This document shows positions 41,128 to 49,657 of a stretch of DNA of 64,000 nt, piece after piece. Below the pieces are notes generated by a model. It had not been told where the DNA came from. It saw only the letters and a program-made list of their open reading frames with translations, and made no database searches. A program made the translations under genes and the position numbers. How positions within the stretch are numbered: position 1 is the first letter of the stretch; each line of letters opens with the position of its first letter. Source of the DNA: Bradyrhizobium paxllaeri (GTDB lineage Bacteria > Pseudomonadota > Alphaproteobacteria > Rhizobiales > Xanthobacteraceae); the NCBI RefSeq assembly GCF_001693515.2, contig NZ_CP042968.1, forward strand, positions 1,426,001 to 1,490,000, read 5' to 3'.

Positions 41128-41603
41128 TGCTCTACTTCGTTCTCAAGTATTTGCATGTCATAGGCGCAGCCGTGCTGCTCGGGACAGGTGCAGGTATCGC
41201 CTTTTTTATGCTTGCAGCTCATCTCGGGGGAAGGCCAGTAGTTATCGCCGGTGTCGCGCGAATCGTCGTTATCGCAGATTTCATCTTCACGGCTACCGCA
41301 GTTGTGCTTCAGCCCATCACCGGTACCTTGCTCATCCAAAACGTCGGTTATTCAATATGGGAAGGATGGATCGCCTGGTCGATCGTACTTTATCTCATCA
41401 CGGGTGCCCTCTGGCTGCCAGTAGTTTGGATGCAAATGCGTCTGAGGGACCTGGCGTTGAAAGCTGCGGTCGAGGGAACGGCACTTCCGCGTCAGTATCA
41501 TCAGATTTTCTGGCTTTGGTTTGCCTTCGGTGTCCCGGCCTTCGCTGCCGTTGCAATCATATTCTGGCTGATGATAGCAAAACCTCAGATCGCATTTTTC
41601 TGA
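41127..41603 (+). CDS. DUF2269 family membrane protein
   Basis: 158 residues from the ATG at 41127, which overlaps the previous stop; a GTG three bases earlier is an alternative. Helices: VLKYLHVIGAAVLLGTGAGIAFFML, VVIADFIFTATAVVLQPITGTLLI, WIAWSIVLYLITGALWLPVVW and FWLWFAFGVPAFAAVAIIFWLMI. The FVLKYLHVIGA start and the histidine in HV are typical for DUF2269, a small family seen next to DoxX-like epimerase fusions. The role is unknown, but the conserved pairing suggests a heme- or quinone-linked membrane complex. Confidence 0.85.
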   Translation: MLYFVLKYLHVIGAAVLLGTGAGIAFFMLAAHLGGRPVVIAGVARIVVIADFIFTATAVVLQPITGTLLIQNVGYSIWEGWIAWSIVLYLITGALWLPVVWMQMRLRDLALKAAVEGTALPRQYHQIFWLWFAFGVPAFAAVAIIFWLMIAKPQIAFF

Positions 41604-41669
41604 TTTTAGACTAGCGAGGTCTTTGGTCGGGCCGACAAGGAGCTGGACGCTGGGGCGGCTTTACTTCGC

Positions 41670-41768
41670 CTATAGCAGTTGGGAAACAGCGCCACCGGCT
41701 ATTACCGCGATGACGACAGCAAAACATAGCAGAAGCCAAGGCATGTCCTTGCGCTCTCTCGGAGTCAT
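41670..41768 (-). CDS. 32-residue single-pass membrane protein
   Basis: From the ATG at 41768, with AAGGAT upstream, the frame reads TPRERKDMPWLLLCFAVVIA followed by VIAGGAVSQLL. It has a charged N-terminus, then one hydrophobic helix, a plausible small inner membrane protein. It follows the 66-residue protein on the same strand by 10 bases and may share its promoter. Confidence 0.55.
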   Translation of the reverse strand: MTPRERKDMPWLLLCFAVVIAVIAGGAVSQLL

Positions 41769-41778
41769 GAGATGATCC

Positions 41779-41979
41779 TTACTGCGGTGATCTCAAGCCG
41801 GGCGACTGCAACCAATCGCTAATGCGCGAGCCGGTCTCGGCTTGGCGGGCCTTCGTTTCAACCTCATCGCGCTGCTTGCCGTGGGGAAGCAATTCGGCTT
41901 CCTTACGCAGCCGCTTCGCCTCTTCAGCAAGACGTTTTTCTAGGGATTGGGCTTGTTTGAAACGGTTTCGTTTCTGCAT
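41779..41979 (-). CDS. Small charged protein, paralogue of the one at 61627
   Basis: 66 residues from the ATG at 41979, with GGAGG just upstream; the GTG 6 bases earlier is an alternative. It reads QKRNRFKQAQSLEKRLAEEA...LRKEAELLPHGKQRDEVETK and ends RQAETGSRISDWLQSPGLRSPQ. The protein at 61627-61827 has the same plan (RRRFKQTETLETRLANEAKR...RQAETGSHMSEWLRSPGL). It is a mostly helical, highly charged protein, possibly a coiled coil. The family is not characterised to my knowledge. An EcfG-like promoter lies upstream. Confidence 0.7.
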   Translation of the reverse strand: MQKRNRFKQAQSLEKRLAEEAKRLRKEAELLPHGKQRDEVETKARQAETGSRISDWLQSPGLRSPQ

Positions 41980-42008
41980 GGCCACCTCCGTAAGCGGACT
42001 GAGAGTAA

Positions 42009-42033
42009 AACTGGACGCAAGTGGAAGCGTTCC
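42009..42033 (-). promoter_or_regulatory. EcfG-like promoter (GGAAC-N16-AGTT)
   Basis: Exact -35, one mismatch in -10, 16-base spacer on the minus strand; 30 bases upstream of the 66-residue protein start. Confidence 0.5.
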
Positions 42034-42196
42034 TTAATGGAACAAAGCTGCACCTTTCGTTCTGCCGATCTCCGGAATGTGAACTACGCCATCGTCTCGG
42101 TCTGTCGGACCTGTGGGCGGTCGCGGTCCTTGAATCGGGAAGAAACCCTCGTGTTCACCGCGCGTTGTCCTGTTGCAAGCAACAACGGAGCCAACA

Positions 42197-42379
42197 ATGA
42201 CCAAGCCCCCGCCCGTGCCGCCGGACAATCAAAGCCGCAAGGGCACCGGTGATTCCAAAACCGGTAATGCCCATCAGGTTCAGAAAGGCCGCAGCCATAT
42301 TGAGAATCCCCGAGAGCAGGGGCAAGCCGGAAATACTGCGCAGAACACCACTCACCAGGGCTATCAGCAGGATCGCTAG
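42197..42379 (+). CDS. Small hydrophilic protein (60 residues)
   Basis: From the ATG at 42197, preceded by CGGAG. It begins TKPPPVPPDNQSRKGTGDSK and ends QGQAGNTAQNTTHQGYQQDR: rich in Gln, Asn, Gly, Pro and charged residues with no hydrophobic core, so intrinsically disordered. First of three consecutive, similarly built genes. The composition recalls small desiccation or stress proteins. I do not recognise a named family. Confidence 0.6.
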   Translation: MTKPPPVPPDNQSRKGTGDSKTGNAHQVQKGRSHIENPREQGQAGNTAQNTTHQGYQQDR

Positions 42380-42394
42380 TCAGGAGCGAGCGCC

Positions 42395-42619
42395 ATGTCG
42401 ACTTCAACAAAGACGCCAGCGAGCATCCGTCAGGGTGGCCCGGGCGCTTCCCATGAAAACGCCAAGGAGCCGCTCCACGTCGAGAAACCGCCGGCCGACG
42501 ATCCGCAACGCCGGCACAGCAAAATATCCGGCGGCGGCGGCGAACGCGATAGCCACCATACTCATGATGCGGAAAGAAAAGGTGGCGGCACCCATCCAGC
42601 TTCGAAGGACAGGTCATGA
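42395..42619 (+). CDS. Small hydrophilic protein (74 residues)
   Basis: From the ATG at 42395, with AGGAG upstream. The sequence STSTKTPASIRQGGPGASHE continues with PPADDPQRRHSKISGGGGERDSHHTHDAERKGGG. It is disordered and rich in Gly, His, Asp and Arg. Its stop overlaps the next start by ATGA. Second of three tandem disordered proteins. Confidence 0.6.
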   Translation: MSTSTKTPASIRQGGPGASHENAKEPLHVEKPPADDPQRRHSKISGGGGERDSHHTHDAERKGGGTHPASKDRS

Positions 42620-43122
42620 GCACTAAACATGTGAAACTGAACAGGCCGACTAACGTCGACCTGGTACGCAACCCGCTGATCGGCGGCTCGAAGGGAACGA
42701 CGATGGCAGGAGTAACGCCCGATGAGCTGGAGGAATTTGCCGGCGCTAACACCTTTGAAGGTGACATCGCGAACGACACTAATCCGCAGGGTGGAATCGA
42801 TAAAGCTGAGGTCCGGGATCGGCGTCGCGGCCCCCCACAAAACGATCGCGACAGTGGTCCACGAAAGACTGCACTACAGGGCAAGAAAACGCACGAGCAG
42901 CAACTGCGTATCCTTGAAAGAAAGCCTGATGTTCCTGATGCTAGGAAGCTCGAGGAAGAGATCGCACGCACGCAACACGATGGCGGTGCACGCACTGCGA
43001 AGCGTGGTGGACGCCAATCGGAGTTTCCGGTGAGCCGCGGCGGCCTAAACCAGGAAAGCCAGCACAATAAGCACAATCATGGGGGGCAGTCGGGCCACAG
43101 GCCCCAAAAGCCACAAGGATAG
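42616..43122 (+). CDS. Hydrophilic protein, function unknown (168 residues)
   Basis: Starts in ATGA overlap with the preceding gene. The first 75 residues are more ordered (TKHVKLNRPTNVDLVRNPLI, GVTPDELEEFAGANTFEGDI); the C-terminal half is charged and Gly/Gln/His rich (LERKPDVPDARKLEEEIART, then QSEFPVSRGGLNQESQHNKHNHGG). Third gene of the group. The long opposite-strand frame across the same region looks like a composition artefact. I do not recognise a family. Confidence 0.6.
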   Translation: MSTKHVKLNRPTNVDLVRNPLIGGSKGTTMAGVTPDELEEFAGANTFEGDIANDTNPQGGIDKAEVRDRRRGPPQNDRDSGPRKTALQGKKTHEQQLRILERKPDVPDARKLEEEIARTQHDGGARTAKRGGRQSEFPVSRGGLNQESQHNKHNHGGQSGHRPQKPQG

Positions 43123-43280
43123 GCAATCATGATCAGTGGATTAAAGTGAGATGGCAAACATCCGCGCCGGGAGCGAAGGAAAAGGCGCTTGTACTGGTGC
43201 GATGACTGACCTTCAGAGCGACCTGATCTGCGATAACATGGTGCTTTCAAACCGCGACAAGCACTGCAGAGAGACAGTAA

Positions 43281-43637
43281 GTGGACGCAAACCGAACAAT
43301 TGAAGGATCACGCTGCCAACAAGGACCGCAGTTAGGGCGTGAGATGCGTTTACAGGACGCGCCTTTCATGAGTGCACTACAGGCAGCTCGCTGGAAGATA
43401 GCTCGCCTGGTCCGACAACCACGACAAAAATCGAGAATGCTAAACATGGTCAAGGTGAAGACAACCGCAGAGCCGGCAAAAGAATTGGGAAACACGGCGG
43501 TAACCGGAATGGACATCACGCGCGAGGCGCCAACAAAGTGGCACGGGCGAGCCGTCAAGCGGCAGGTAAAGAACCTCGTCGTGGCAGCAAAGGTGGCCGA
43601 TAATCTTGGCGCCGTTAATACGAGACGCTCCTCATGA
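43281..43637 (+). CDS. Doubtful small basic protein
   Basis: An open frame of 118 codons from a GTG at 43281, with a purine-rich AGAGAGA upstream. It is basic (ARWKIARLVRQPRQKSRMLN, then KWHGRAVKRQVKNLVVAAKV). An internal ATG at 43446 could give a 63-residue version. There is no recognised family, and the ribosome binding site is weak, so it could be chance. Confidence 0.3.
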   Translation: MDANRTIEGSRCQQGPQLGREMRLQDAPFMSALQAARWKIARLVRQPRQKSRMLNMVKVKTTAEPAKELGNTAVTGMDITREAPTKWHGRAVKRQVKNLVVAAKVADNLGAVNTRRSS

Positions 43638-43647
43638 GGACAGTATT

Positions 43648-43878
43648 ATGCATATGAAAGTGATGAAGGAGCAGTTCGTGCTTGACGGCGACAAGCTTAC
43701 CCATATGCCGACTGGTGCTACGTTTTGGCTGGGCGACAAAGACGTCGTGGCTTGCGAGCAAGGCCGCCTTAACCTCGATACCGGCGACGATTACGATCTC
43801 GACGAATTAAGGGAAGAGGCTTGGCGCATCATGGCGGCCGAGCGCAAGGCCAGCAAGATCACAGACTCCCAGACCTAA
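43648..43878 (+). CDS. Small acidic protein, 76 residues
   Basis: From the ATG at 43648, with GAGGA 9 bases upstream; the start at 43606 is rejected. The sequence KVMKEQFVLDGDKLTHMPTG continues TFWLGDKDVVACEQGRLNLDTGDDYDLDELREEAWRIMAAE. It is a compact alpha/beta candidate with an acidic stretch DDYDLDELREEA. The pattern of a short strand, a loop and a final helix is typical of small rhizobial hypothetical proteins. Its stop overlaps that of the SIR2 gene on the other strand. Confidence 0.6.
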   Translation: MHMKVMKEQFVLDGDKLTHMPTGATFWLGDKDVVACEQGRLNLDTGDDYDLDELREEAWRIMAAERKASKITDSQT

Positions 43879-44732
43879 TCGTCGACGTCACGAATCTTCG
43901 CTCGGATATCGGCCAGGAAAGCTGTCAACGCGTCACCTCGGCAGCTTCCACTTTCGGGAGTTAAAAGCGTAATTCCCCAGTGGGCCAGTATCGCCTCTTG
44001 CACGGGGTTAAACTCTGCCATGAACACAAAGGAGGGCGGCCGATGGTCCTTATGGCCTGATTTTTCCCATGTCAGCCAAATGCTGTGTAATAGCAGGCGG
44101 ATATTGGGGTCAGACATGCTGTAGCCAATGAACAGAATGGTGCGACCGAGAGCATCCGCGCGGAATTTGATATCCAGCGGTGAATCGAAGGATAGTCGAT
44201 CCAGAAAATCGGTCTCGGTAAGAACCAGCGATGCATCGTCATCGAAATCACCATGGTACTTGATGATATGCGTAATGCCGTGGGCAGCGTCTGCGATATG
44301 CTTGGCGTTTGCGATCTTCGCATAAGGCTTATGGTGGACCTCGAACGCCGTCTCGAGGTTTCGATCATAGTTGGTGGTATAAATGGCTGGGAAATCGAAT
44401 TCGACAATGAGCTTGTGCAACTCCGATTGCGCGACCTTGTCTGTCGCGACTTTCCAGTTTCGATCGAGCCAGCTTCGTAGCTGGCCCATTCCACCCTGCT
44501 TCAGCCGATAAAATTCGGCGAGCATTTGGTAGCCGTCATTCATTCCATCTATCACCTCGGGAGCGAGCTCGAGCTCCTTTAGCAGATGGTCTATCAGGGT
44601 CTGCCAGGACGGCAGACCGACGGCCATCGAGACTCCCGCTCCAACGAACAAGATCACTTGGCGTCGCTTGATCGCACAAGCTAAAAGATTCCTGGAAGAT
44701 GATCCTTGTTTCTTTTCAACCGAGTTATCCAT
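43875..44732 (-). CDS. SIR2-like domain protein, possible defence effector
   Basis: 285 residues from the ATG at 44732, without a good ribosome binding site. The SIR2_2-type NAD-binding fold is clear: VILFVGAGVSMAVGLPSWQT (GAG at 31-33), FPAIYTTNYDRNLETAF (catalytic Asn121), IIKYHGDFDDDAS (catalytic His160) and ILFIGYSMSDPNIRLLLHSI. In this subfamily the domain usually cleaves NAD when a partner detects phage (Thoeris ThsA, DSR, SIR2-HerA, SIR2-Argonaute). No partner domain is fused and no recognisable partner gene lies beside it; 1.2 kb upstream is empty. Alternatives are a regulatory NADase or an orphan remnant. Confidence 0.85.
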   Translation of the reverse strand: MDNSVEKKQGSSSRNLLACAIKRRQVILFVGAGVSMAVGLPSWQTLIDHLLKELELAPEVIDGMNDGYQMLAEFYRLKQGGMGQLRSWLDRNWKVATDKVAQSELHKLIVEFDFPAIYTTNYDRNLETAFEVHHKPYAKIANAKHIADAAHGITHIIKYHGDFDDDASLVLTETDFLDRLSFDSPLDIKFRADALGRTILFIGYSMSDPNIRLLLHSIWLTWEKSGHKDHRPPSFVFMAEFNPVQEAILAHWGITLLTPESGSCRGDALTAFLADIRAKIRDVDD

Positions 44733-45947
44733 CAAGTTTTAATCGGTTGCAGGTTGCTCGGTTCCTATGGCCAAGGCATTGCGGGATGGATCTGCATCGT
44801 CGGCCGCAAACCTTTGCAGATTTCGCTGCTTTTGGGCCGGCCTATCAAGAAGGCAGGCCTACGGGCGCGGGAAATATGCGCGGCTGTGTGTTCCAGTCGA
44901 ATTTCGTCGTTGCCGTCTTGTCGTCAGGCTGCCGTGAGTTGCCGTCCCCTGGGATTGCCGGGAAGGGCCGAAGCCCTTAATCAGACCGGATCACTGGCCA
45001 AGTTCGGCCGTGGTCGCTCGAGCGAAGACCTTCGTGAGCGGCTGGGGACGATCGAATAACGAAGGCGTTCTAAGTTCACTCTCAATCTATCTCCAAACCT
45101 CCGGCGAGCGCAGCGGATCATCGTCATCGAATCGTGCGCCGGCAAGCGAAGAGCAAGTGGAAAAGTTTCGTTCGAAAGGCGTTTTGCGGCTGCCATTTCT
45201 TCTTTCAATTCCCTGACCTTGGATCTGTTATCTTCAGAGCTGTTCGATACTCTGCGCGAGGGCAGCTACCACATCCCGGCCGGGAGAACTTGGCGAGAAC
45301 CATCACGACGGTCGGCGTGGACCTCGTGAGGATGCCGCTCGGAACGCGCTCATGCTGGGAAGGACGCGGTCGTCGAACTGACTGACCTGCAAACACCCTG
45401 CAGCTCACCGACTGCCTCCGATTCGGTTTAAGGGGTCGGCCTCTCATTGGACGAAACGGGACCCATTCAAATGCGACGTACTGTCGGTAGTGAGAAAGGC
45501 GGTTGCGTAACTGCAGTTTGATGACGTGCGTGTGGCGTCGCCGGACGGACCACAACGGGCTCTGCCAGTACTCTGACGATGGCAGATGGCGCTTCAAGCA
45601 CAACGGTCGGACATTGCCGGCTTTCAGCCAATCGCTTGCCGCTGTTTTGACCTTAGATCGAATTGTCAACTTTGAATGACCAAAGGGCGTCGCACCCAGG
45701 TTGCCGACGCACCGGCGCCACGTTTGTTGCGACGCACCATCGTCCCATGGGTCGCCTAAGTCTGCCGAAGCTCAATATCTCGCGGGCAGTAGACCCCGAT
45801 GAATATGAACGTCTGTTCATCGTGGCAGCTCGATCGAATTGATCTCGAAACATCGCAGGCGGTCAGGACTTATCGGATGGGAAGGGTGGAGAAATCTGGG
45901 ACAGATCAAGCGGCAGATAATCCGAGTCTGCGAAAAGGTACTCTTCG
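44733..45947. other. 1.2-kb stretch without a supported gene
   Basis: Between the SIR2 gene and the first glycosyltransferase. Open frames of 75-155 codons exist on both strands (for example 45205-45669 minus), but none has a ribosome binding site, a start with family-like sequence, or hydrophobic patterning. This may be a decayed region next to the SIR2 gene. Confidence 0.4.
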
Positions 45948-47189
45948 ATGTCTTTGCTCAATTCGCCTGTTGAGAGATCCAAACTTGGGCTTCACACGAT
46001 CGAACAGTACGAACCGCTGATCGGTTCAGCTGCGGCGGAAAGAATAGGCTTGAAGGCTGACCGCGTCCGCGCAATGCGCATCGCCCACGTCAGTTCTACA
46101 TTCTATGGTGGCGGTGTAACCGAACTCCTCACGCCGTTGACGCTGATGATGAATGCGGCGGGAATCGAGACCGACTGGCACCTCATTCAGGGTACGCCCG
46201 GTTTTTTCGGCTGCACTAAGAAGCTGCACAACACTCTGCAAGGTGAGAACTTGACCTGGTCTGAGGCCGAGCGAACCATATATGAAGAGGTGGTGTTCGA
46301 GAATGCAACGAGGCTTCATCTCGATGAGTGCGACGCCATTATCGTCCACGATCCTCAGCCGCTGCCGCTTATTTCTCATTTTCCCCATCGCGAGGCGCCA
46401 TGGCTGTGGCAATGTCACGTCGATCTTTCGTCTCCATTTGCCCCCGTGTGGAGTTATCTGCGGACTTTCATAGAAAAGTATGACGCAGCTGTTTTTTCGC
46501 TCCCTGAATATGCTCAAGATCTCGGCATAGACCAGCATTTCGTCTCTCCCGCGATCGATCCATTTTCACCCAAAAATGGAGAATTGTCTGATAAAGAGAT
46601 CGGAAAATTCCTCGCCAACTATAAAATTCCAACGGATCTGCCGTTAGTTGTGCAGATTTCCAGATTTGATCGTTGGAAGGACCCCTTGGGCGTCATCGAC
46701 GCGTTTCGCAAGGCAAGAAAACAGGCGGATTGTAGACTCGTATTGATTGGCAACAACGCCTCTGACGATCCAGAGAGTCAGGTCATCTTTGAATCGCTGC
46801 AGAGTTCGATCGACGAGGGCATCATTGTTCTCGCGGTGGATGACCCGGTGCTGGTGAATGCGCTGCAGCGGAAGGCAACGGTGGTTTTACAGAAGTCGAT
46901 CCGCGAAGGATTTGGCCTCACTGTAACAGAGGCGATGTGGAAAGGCGCCGTGGTCATCGGCGGGGACGTGGGCGGCATCCGCCACCAGATTAAGAACGAA
47001 TGCAATGGGTTCTTAGTGAAGACGCCTGGTGAGGCCGCTGAAAGAATAGTCCAGGTACTGAAAAATCCCAAACTTCGAGAGCAGCTCGGCTCACGCGCAA
47101 AGGAGAGCGTACGCGAAAACTTCTTGATGAGCCGGTTGTTGGAGGACTGGCTGGATCTAATGGTCGAGCACGGCCGGCTGGGGAAATGA
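45948..47189 (+). CDS. GT4 glycosyltransferase, trehalose synthase (TreT)-like
   Basis: 413 residues with an extended N-terminus. Domain 1: RIAHVSSTFYGGGVTELLTP, TDWHLIQGTPGFFGCTKKLHN, DAIIVHDPQPLPLI and WQCHVDLSSP. Domain 2: LPLVVQISRFDRWKDPLGVIDAF, CRLVLIGNNASDDPES and the GT4 donor motif KSIREGFGLTVTEAMWKGAVVIGGDVGGI (E-x7-E). The GGGV with TELLTPLT start and the GTPGFF segment follow TreT, which makes trehalose from a nucleotide-glucose and glucose. It could equally be another disaccharide synthase. It is followed after 75 bases by a second GT4 gene. Confidence 0.8.
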   Translation: MSLLNSPVERSKLGLHTIEQYEPLIGSAAAERIGLKADRVRAMRIAHVSSTFYGGGVTELLTPLTLMMNAAGIETDWHLIQGTPGFFGCTKKLHNTLQGENLTWSEAERTIYEEVVFENATRLHLDECDAIIVHDPQPLPLISHFPHREAPWLWQCHVDLSSPFAPVWSYLRTFIEKYDAAVFSLPEYAQDLGIDQHFVSPAIDPFSPKNGELSDKEIGKFLANYKIPTDLPLVVQISRFDRWKDPLGVIDAFRKARKQADCRLVLIGNNASDDPESQVIFESLQSSIDEGIIVLAVDDPVLVNALQRKATVVLQKSIREGFGLTVTEAMWKGAVVIGGDVGGIRHQIKNECNGFLVKTPGEAAERIVQVLKNPKLREQLGSRAKESVRENFLMSRLLEDWLDLMVEHGRLGK

Positions 47190-47264
47190 CAATAATCACT
47201 CCATCAGCAAAAATCGGAGATAAAGCATTTTTGCTCGGGTCACTCTGAAGGAGCGTGAAAATCG

Positions 47265-48356
47265 ATGCGCATTGCCCAAGTAGCGCCTCTAATGGAAAGT
47301 GTGCCCCCAAAACTTTACGGTGGCACCGAGCGCGTCGTGGCTTGGCTGGTTGATGAGTTGATCAGCTTGGGGCATGAGGTGACGCTCTTCGCGAGCGGGG
47401 ATTCAGTGACGAGGGCTCAGCTCAATGCTATATGGCCTCGCGCTCTTCGCCTTGGCCGGCCACGCACCGATCCAATGGCGATTCAATCGGCCTTGTTGGA
47501 TGAACTGGCGCGAACGGCGGCTGAATTCGACGTGGTTCACGCGCATATTGATTGGCTGCACCTGCCGTTGCTCAGTCGATTGGGCGTTCCTTTCTTGACG
47601 ACCTGTCACGGCCGGATGGATCTACCGGGTTTCGGCGATGTGGTCCGGCGGTTTCCCTCTGCTCCGTTCGTTTCTATTTCCGACAATCAGCGTGCGTCAT
47701 TGCCTGAAGCAAACTGGATTGGCACCGTGTACCACGGCCTGCCGCTCAAGCTTTGTGAGCCTTCTTTTGAGCGAGGTTCGTACCTCGCTTTCCTCGGTCG
47801 GCTCACGCCGGAAAAAGGGCCGGAAGCCGCCATCCGCATCGCACACGCAGTTGGAATGCCACTTCGCATCGCTGCAAAGGTACCGCGTGGCGAGCGTAGG
47901 TACTTTAAGGAGCGGCTGGAGCCCCACGTTGACGGCAACCGGATCCAGCTTACTGGTGAAGTAAATGATGAAACCAAGCGTCAGTTTCTTGCCGGCGCCA
48001 CCGCGCTGCTTTTTCCGATCGACTGGCCTGAGCCGTTCGGCCTTGTCATGATCGAAGCCATGGCCTGCGGAACACCCGTAATTGCATACAGCTCCGGTTC
48101 GGTGCAGGAAGTAATCGATGAAGGAATAACAGGGTTTGTGGTGTCCAACGAGGAGGAAGCTGTTCGCGCTATCGGGCGACTCCAAGAACTCGACCGACGA
48201 CGCGTTCGATCGCATTTTGAAAGTAGATTTAGCGCGACGCGAATGGCTGAAGAATATGTGCGTCATTATGAGGCACAGTGTGCTTTCAGAGAGGTTGCTT
48301 TTCCTCACCCCTCGCTCCGTCAACCCGCGTCAGAAACTCACGTGGTTACTAGATGA
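47265..48356 (+). CDS. GT4 family glycosyltransferase
   Basis: 363 residues, with AGGAGC upstream. Typical GT-B: RIAQVAPLMESVPPKLYGGTERVVAWLVDEL at the N-terminus, VVHAHIDWLHLP, TTCHGRMDLPGF, SISDNQRASLPEANWIGTVYHGLPL, YLAFLGRLTPEKGPEAAI, and the donor site LLFPIDWPEPFGLVMIEAMACGTPVIAYSSGSVQEVIDEG. It belongs to the common rhizobial family of GT4 enzymes with the PPKLYGGTERVV start. The acceptor is unknown. It lies downstream of the TreT-like gene, so both may act in compatible-solute or envelope glycan synthesis. Confidence 0.88.
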   Translation: MRIAQVAPLMESVPPKLYGGTERVVAWLVDELISLGHEVTLFASGDSVTRAQLNAIWPRALRLGRPRTDPMAIQSALLDELARTAAEFDVVHAHIDWLHLPLLSRLGVPFLTTCHGRMDLPGFGDVVRRFPSAPFVSISDNQRASLPEANWIGTVYHGLPLKLCEPSFERGSYLAFLGRLTPEKGPEAAIRIAHAVGMPLRIAAKVPRGERRYFKERLEPHVDGNRIQLTGEVNDETKRQFLAGATALLFPIDWPEPFGLVMIEAMACGTPVIAYSSGSVQEVIDEGITGFVVSNEEEAVRAIGRLQELDRRRVRSHFESRFSATRMAEEYVRHYEAQCAFREVAFPHPSLRQPASETHVVTR

Positions 48357-48436
48357 TTTCAGTAGGCTGAAGCAACTATTGGGACGGAAACCTCAAACCT
48401 GACCGGCGGCGGACATTCGGTGTCCTGCGGGGGCAC

Positions 48437-49657
48437 ATGTACTGGTTTGGATTAGCTGACAACAGAACCTCCGAGCCCATGTGCATCCCCGTACCACTGA
48501 TCTATATAATCCTTTACGTCGCCCTGTATGCGGCTTTCGGCGTTGCGTCTCCATTCTGGCCCAAATTTTTCGAGACAAGAGCTTTTGCCCCCCAGCAGAT
48601 TGGTTTGATTTTGGCCGCCGCATTATTAATGCGGCTTGTCTCTGGACCGCTGGTGGGAATGCTGGCCGATCTATTTGGATCGTTGCGCCTCGTCCTTGCC
48701 GGTTGTGCCGTCATTTCCGCTGCCGCCGCGATCGCATTGATCTGGGCTGACGCATTTTGGCTGCTACTTGCCGTAGTCCTTCTTCAGCCTGCCGCTCTTG
48801 CCCCTACGACCTCCATTGCCGACGCATTATCGGTCAATTTGGCGAATCCTCGGATAACGGGAAGGGTCGAATACGGCCGGATTCGGGGCTACGCCTCGGC
48901 GGCTTTCGTCTTGGGTACGCTGTCGGCTGGACAGCTCATAACCCCTGTTGATCTCTCTCCGGTCATCTGGATGAACGCTGCCTTGTTGATCGCGGCTGCT
49001 GGCGCCACGGCACTTCTGCCCAGTGTGGCTCGAAGCGCGTCGCATCGCCCGCCATCGTTTCCGTTCGCGGAGCTGAAGGCACTGGTCAAGATGTCGCACT
49101 TCCGAATCCTGATTTTGGTATCTGCGCTCGTTTATGGCAGTCACGCAATGCACGACGCATTTTCTGTGATTCGATGGAGCGATGCTGGCATAAGCACTTG
49201 GACGATCAGTTTGCTGTGGTCGGAAGCCGTAGTTGCAGAGGTATTCGTGTTTTTTCTCGCTGGTCCGGTATTGCTTAATCGGTTTGGCGCGCGCGCCGCG
49301 ATCGCTTTGTCAGCTGCTGCCGGAATTGTCCGCTGGTGTGTAGCCGGCACGACGACCTCCGTGTTGCTACTTTCGCTTATCCAACCGCTACACGGATTGA
49401 CCTTTGCTTTGCTTCATCTCGCTTGCATGCGGATGATGGGCACTCTGGTTGCGACACGAGTCGCCGCAACCGCGCAAGCTTTCTATGCGTTTGGCTCAGG
49501 AATTATGACCGCTGCAATGACTATCTCATCAGGTGCGCTATACGCCTCCTATGGCGGGGCAGCGTACTTTCCGATGGCAGTTCTCTGTGTAGTCGCACTC
49601 CCATTCGCCTGGTTTGGCTTCGTCGGCGAGAGGAGCCGATCTGGCGCCCCTGCCTAG
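48437..49657 (+). CDS. MFS transporter (PP2-type / MFS_1-like)
   Basis: 406 residues; an internal ATG at 48479 (MCIPVPLIYIILYVALYAAF) may be the real start. About 12 membrane helices. The motif GPLVGMLADLFGSLRLVL between helices 2 and 3 is the MFS A-motif, and ASPFWPKFFETRAFAPQQIGLILAAALLMRL matches the nucleoside-permease/HcaT-like branch (phenylpropionate permease family). The substrate is uncertain: sugar, nucleoside or aromatic acid. It lies 80 bases after the glycosyltransferase. Confidence 0.82.
   Translation: MYWFGLADNRTSEPMCIPVPLIYIILYVALYAAFGVASPFWPKFFETRAFAPQQIGLILAAALLMRLVSGPLVGMLADLFGSLRLVLAGCAVISAAAAIALIWADAFWLLLAVVLLQPAALAPTTSIADALSVNLANPRITGRVEYGRIRGYASAAFVLGTLSAGQLITPVDLSPVIWMNAALLIAAAGATALLPSVARSASHRPPSFPFAELKALVKMSHFRILILVSALVYGSHAMHDAFSVIRWSDAGISTWTISLLWSEAVVAEVFVFFLAGPVLLNRFGARAAIALSAAAGIVRWCVAGTTTSVLLLSLIQPLHGLTFALLHLACMRMMGTLVATRVAATAQAFYAFGSGIMTAAMTISSGALYASYGGAAYFPMAVLCVVALPFAWFGFVGERSRSGAPA

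Noticed and set aside
42039..42061. Plus-strand GGAAC...CGTT upstream of the disordered-protein genes
   Set aside because: The spacer is only 14 bases, shorter than EcfG promoters allow, and it lies about 135 bases from the start.
42084..43076. 330-codon minus-strand frame
   Set aside because: Low-complexity Ser/Pro/Cys/Arg sequence opposite three genes with good ribosome binding sites and ATGA coupling.
45205..45669. 155-codon minus-strand frame as a SIR2 partner gene
   Set aside because: Weak start, Arg/Ser/Pro-rich composition and no domain pattern; not enough to call a gene.
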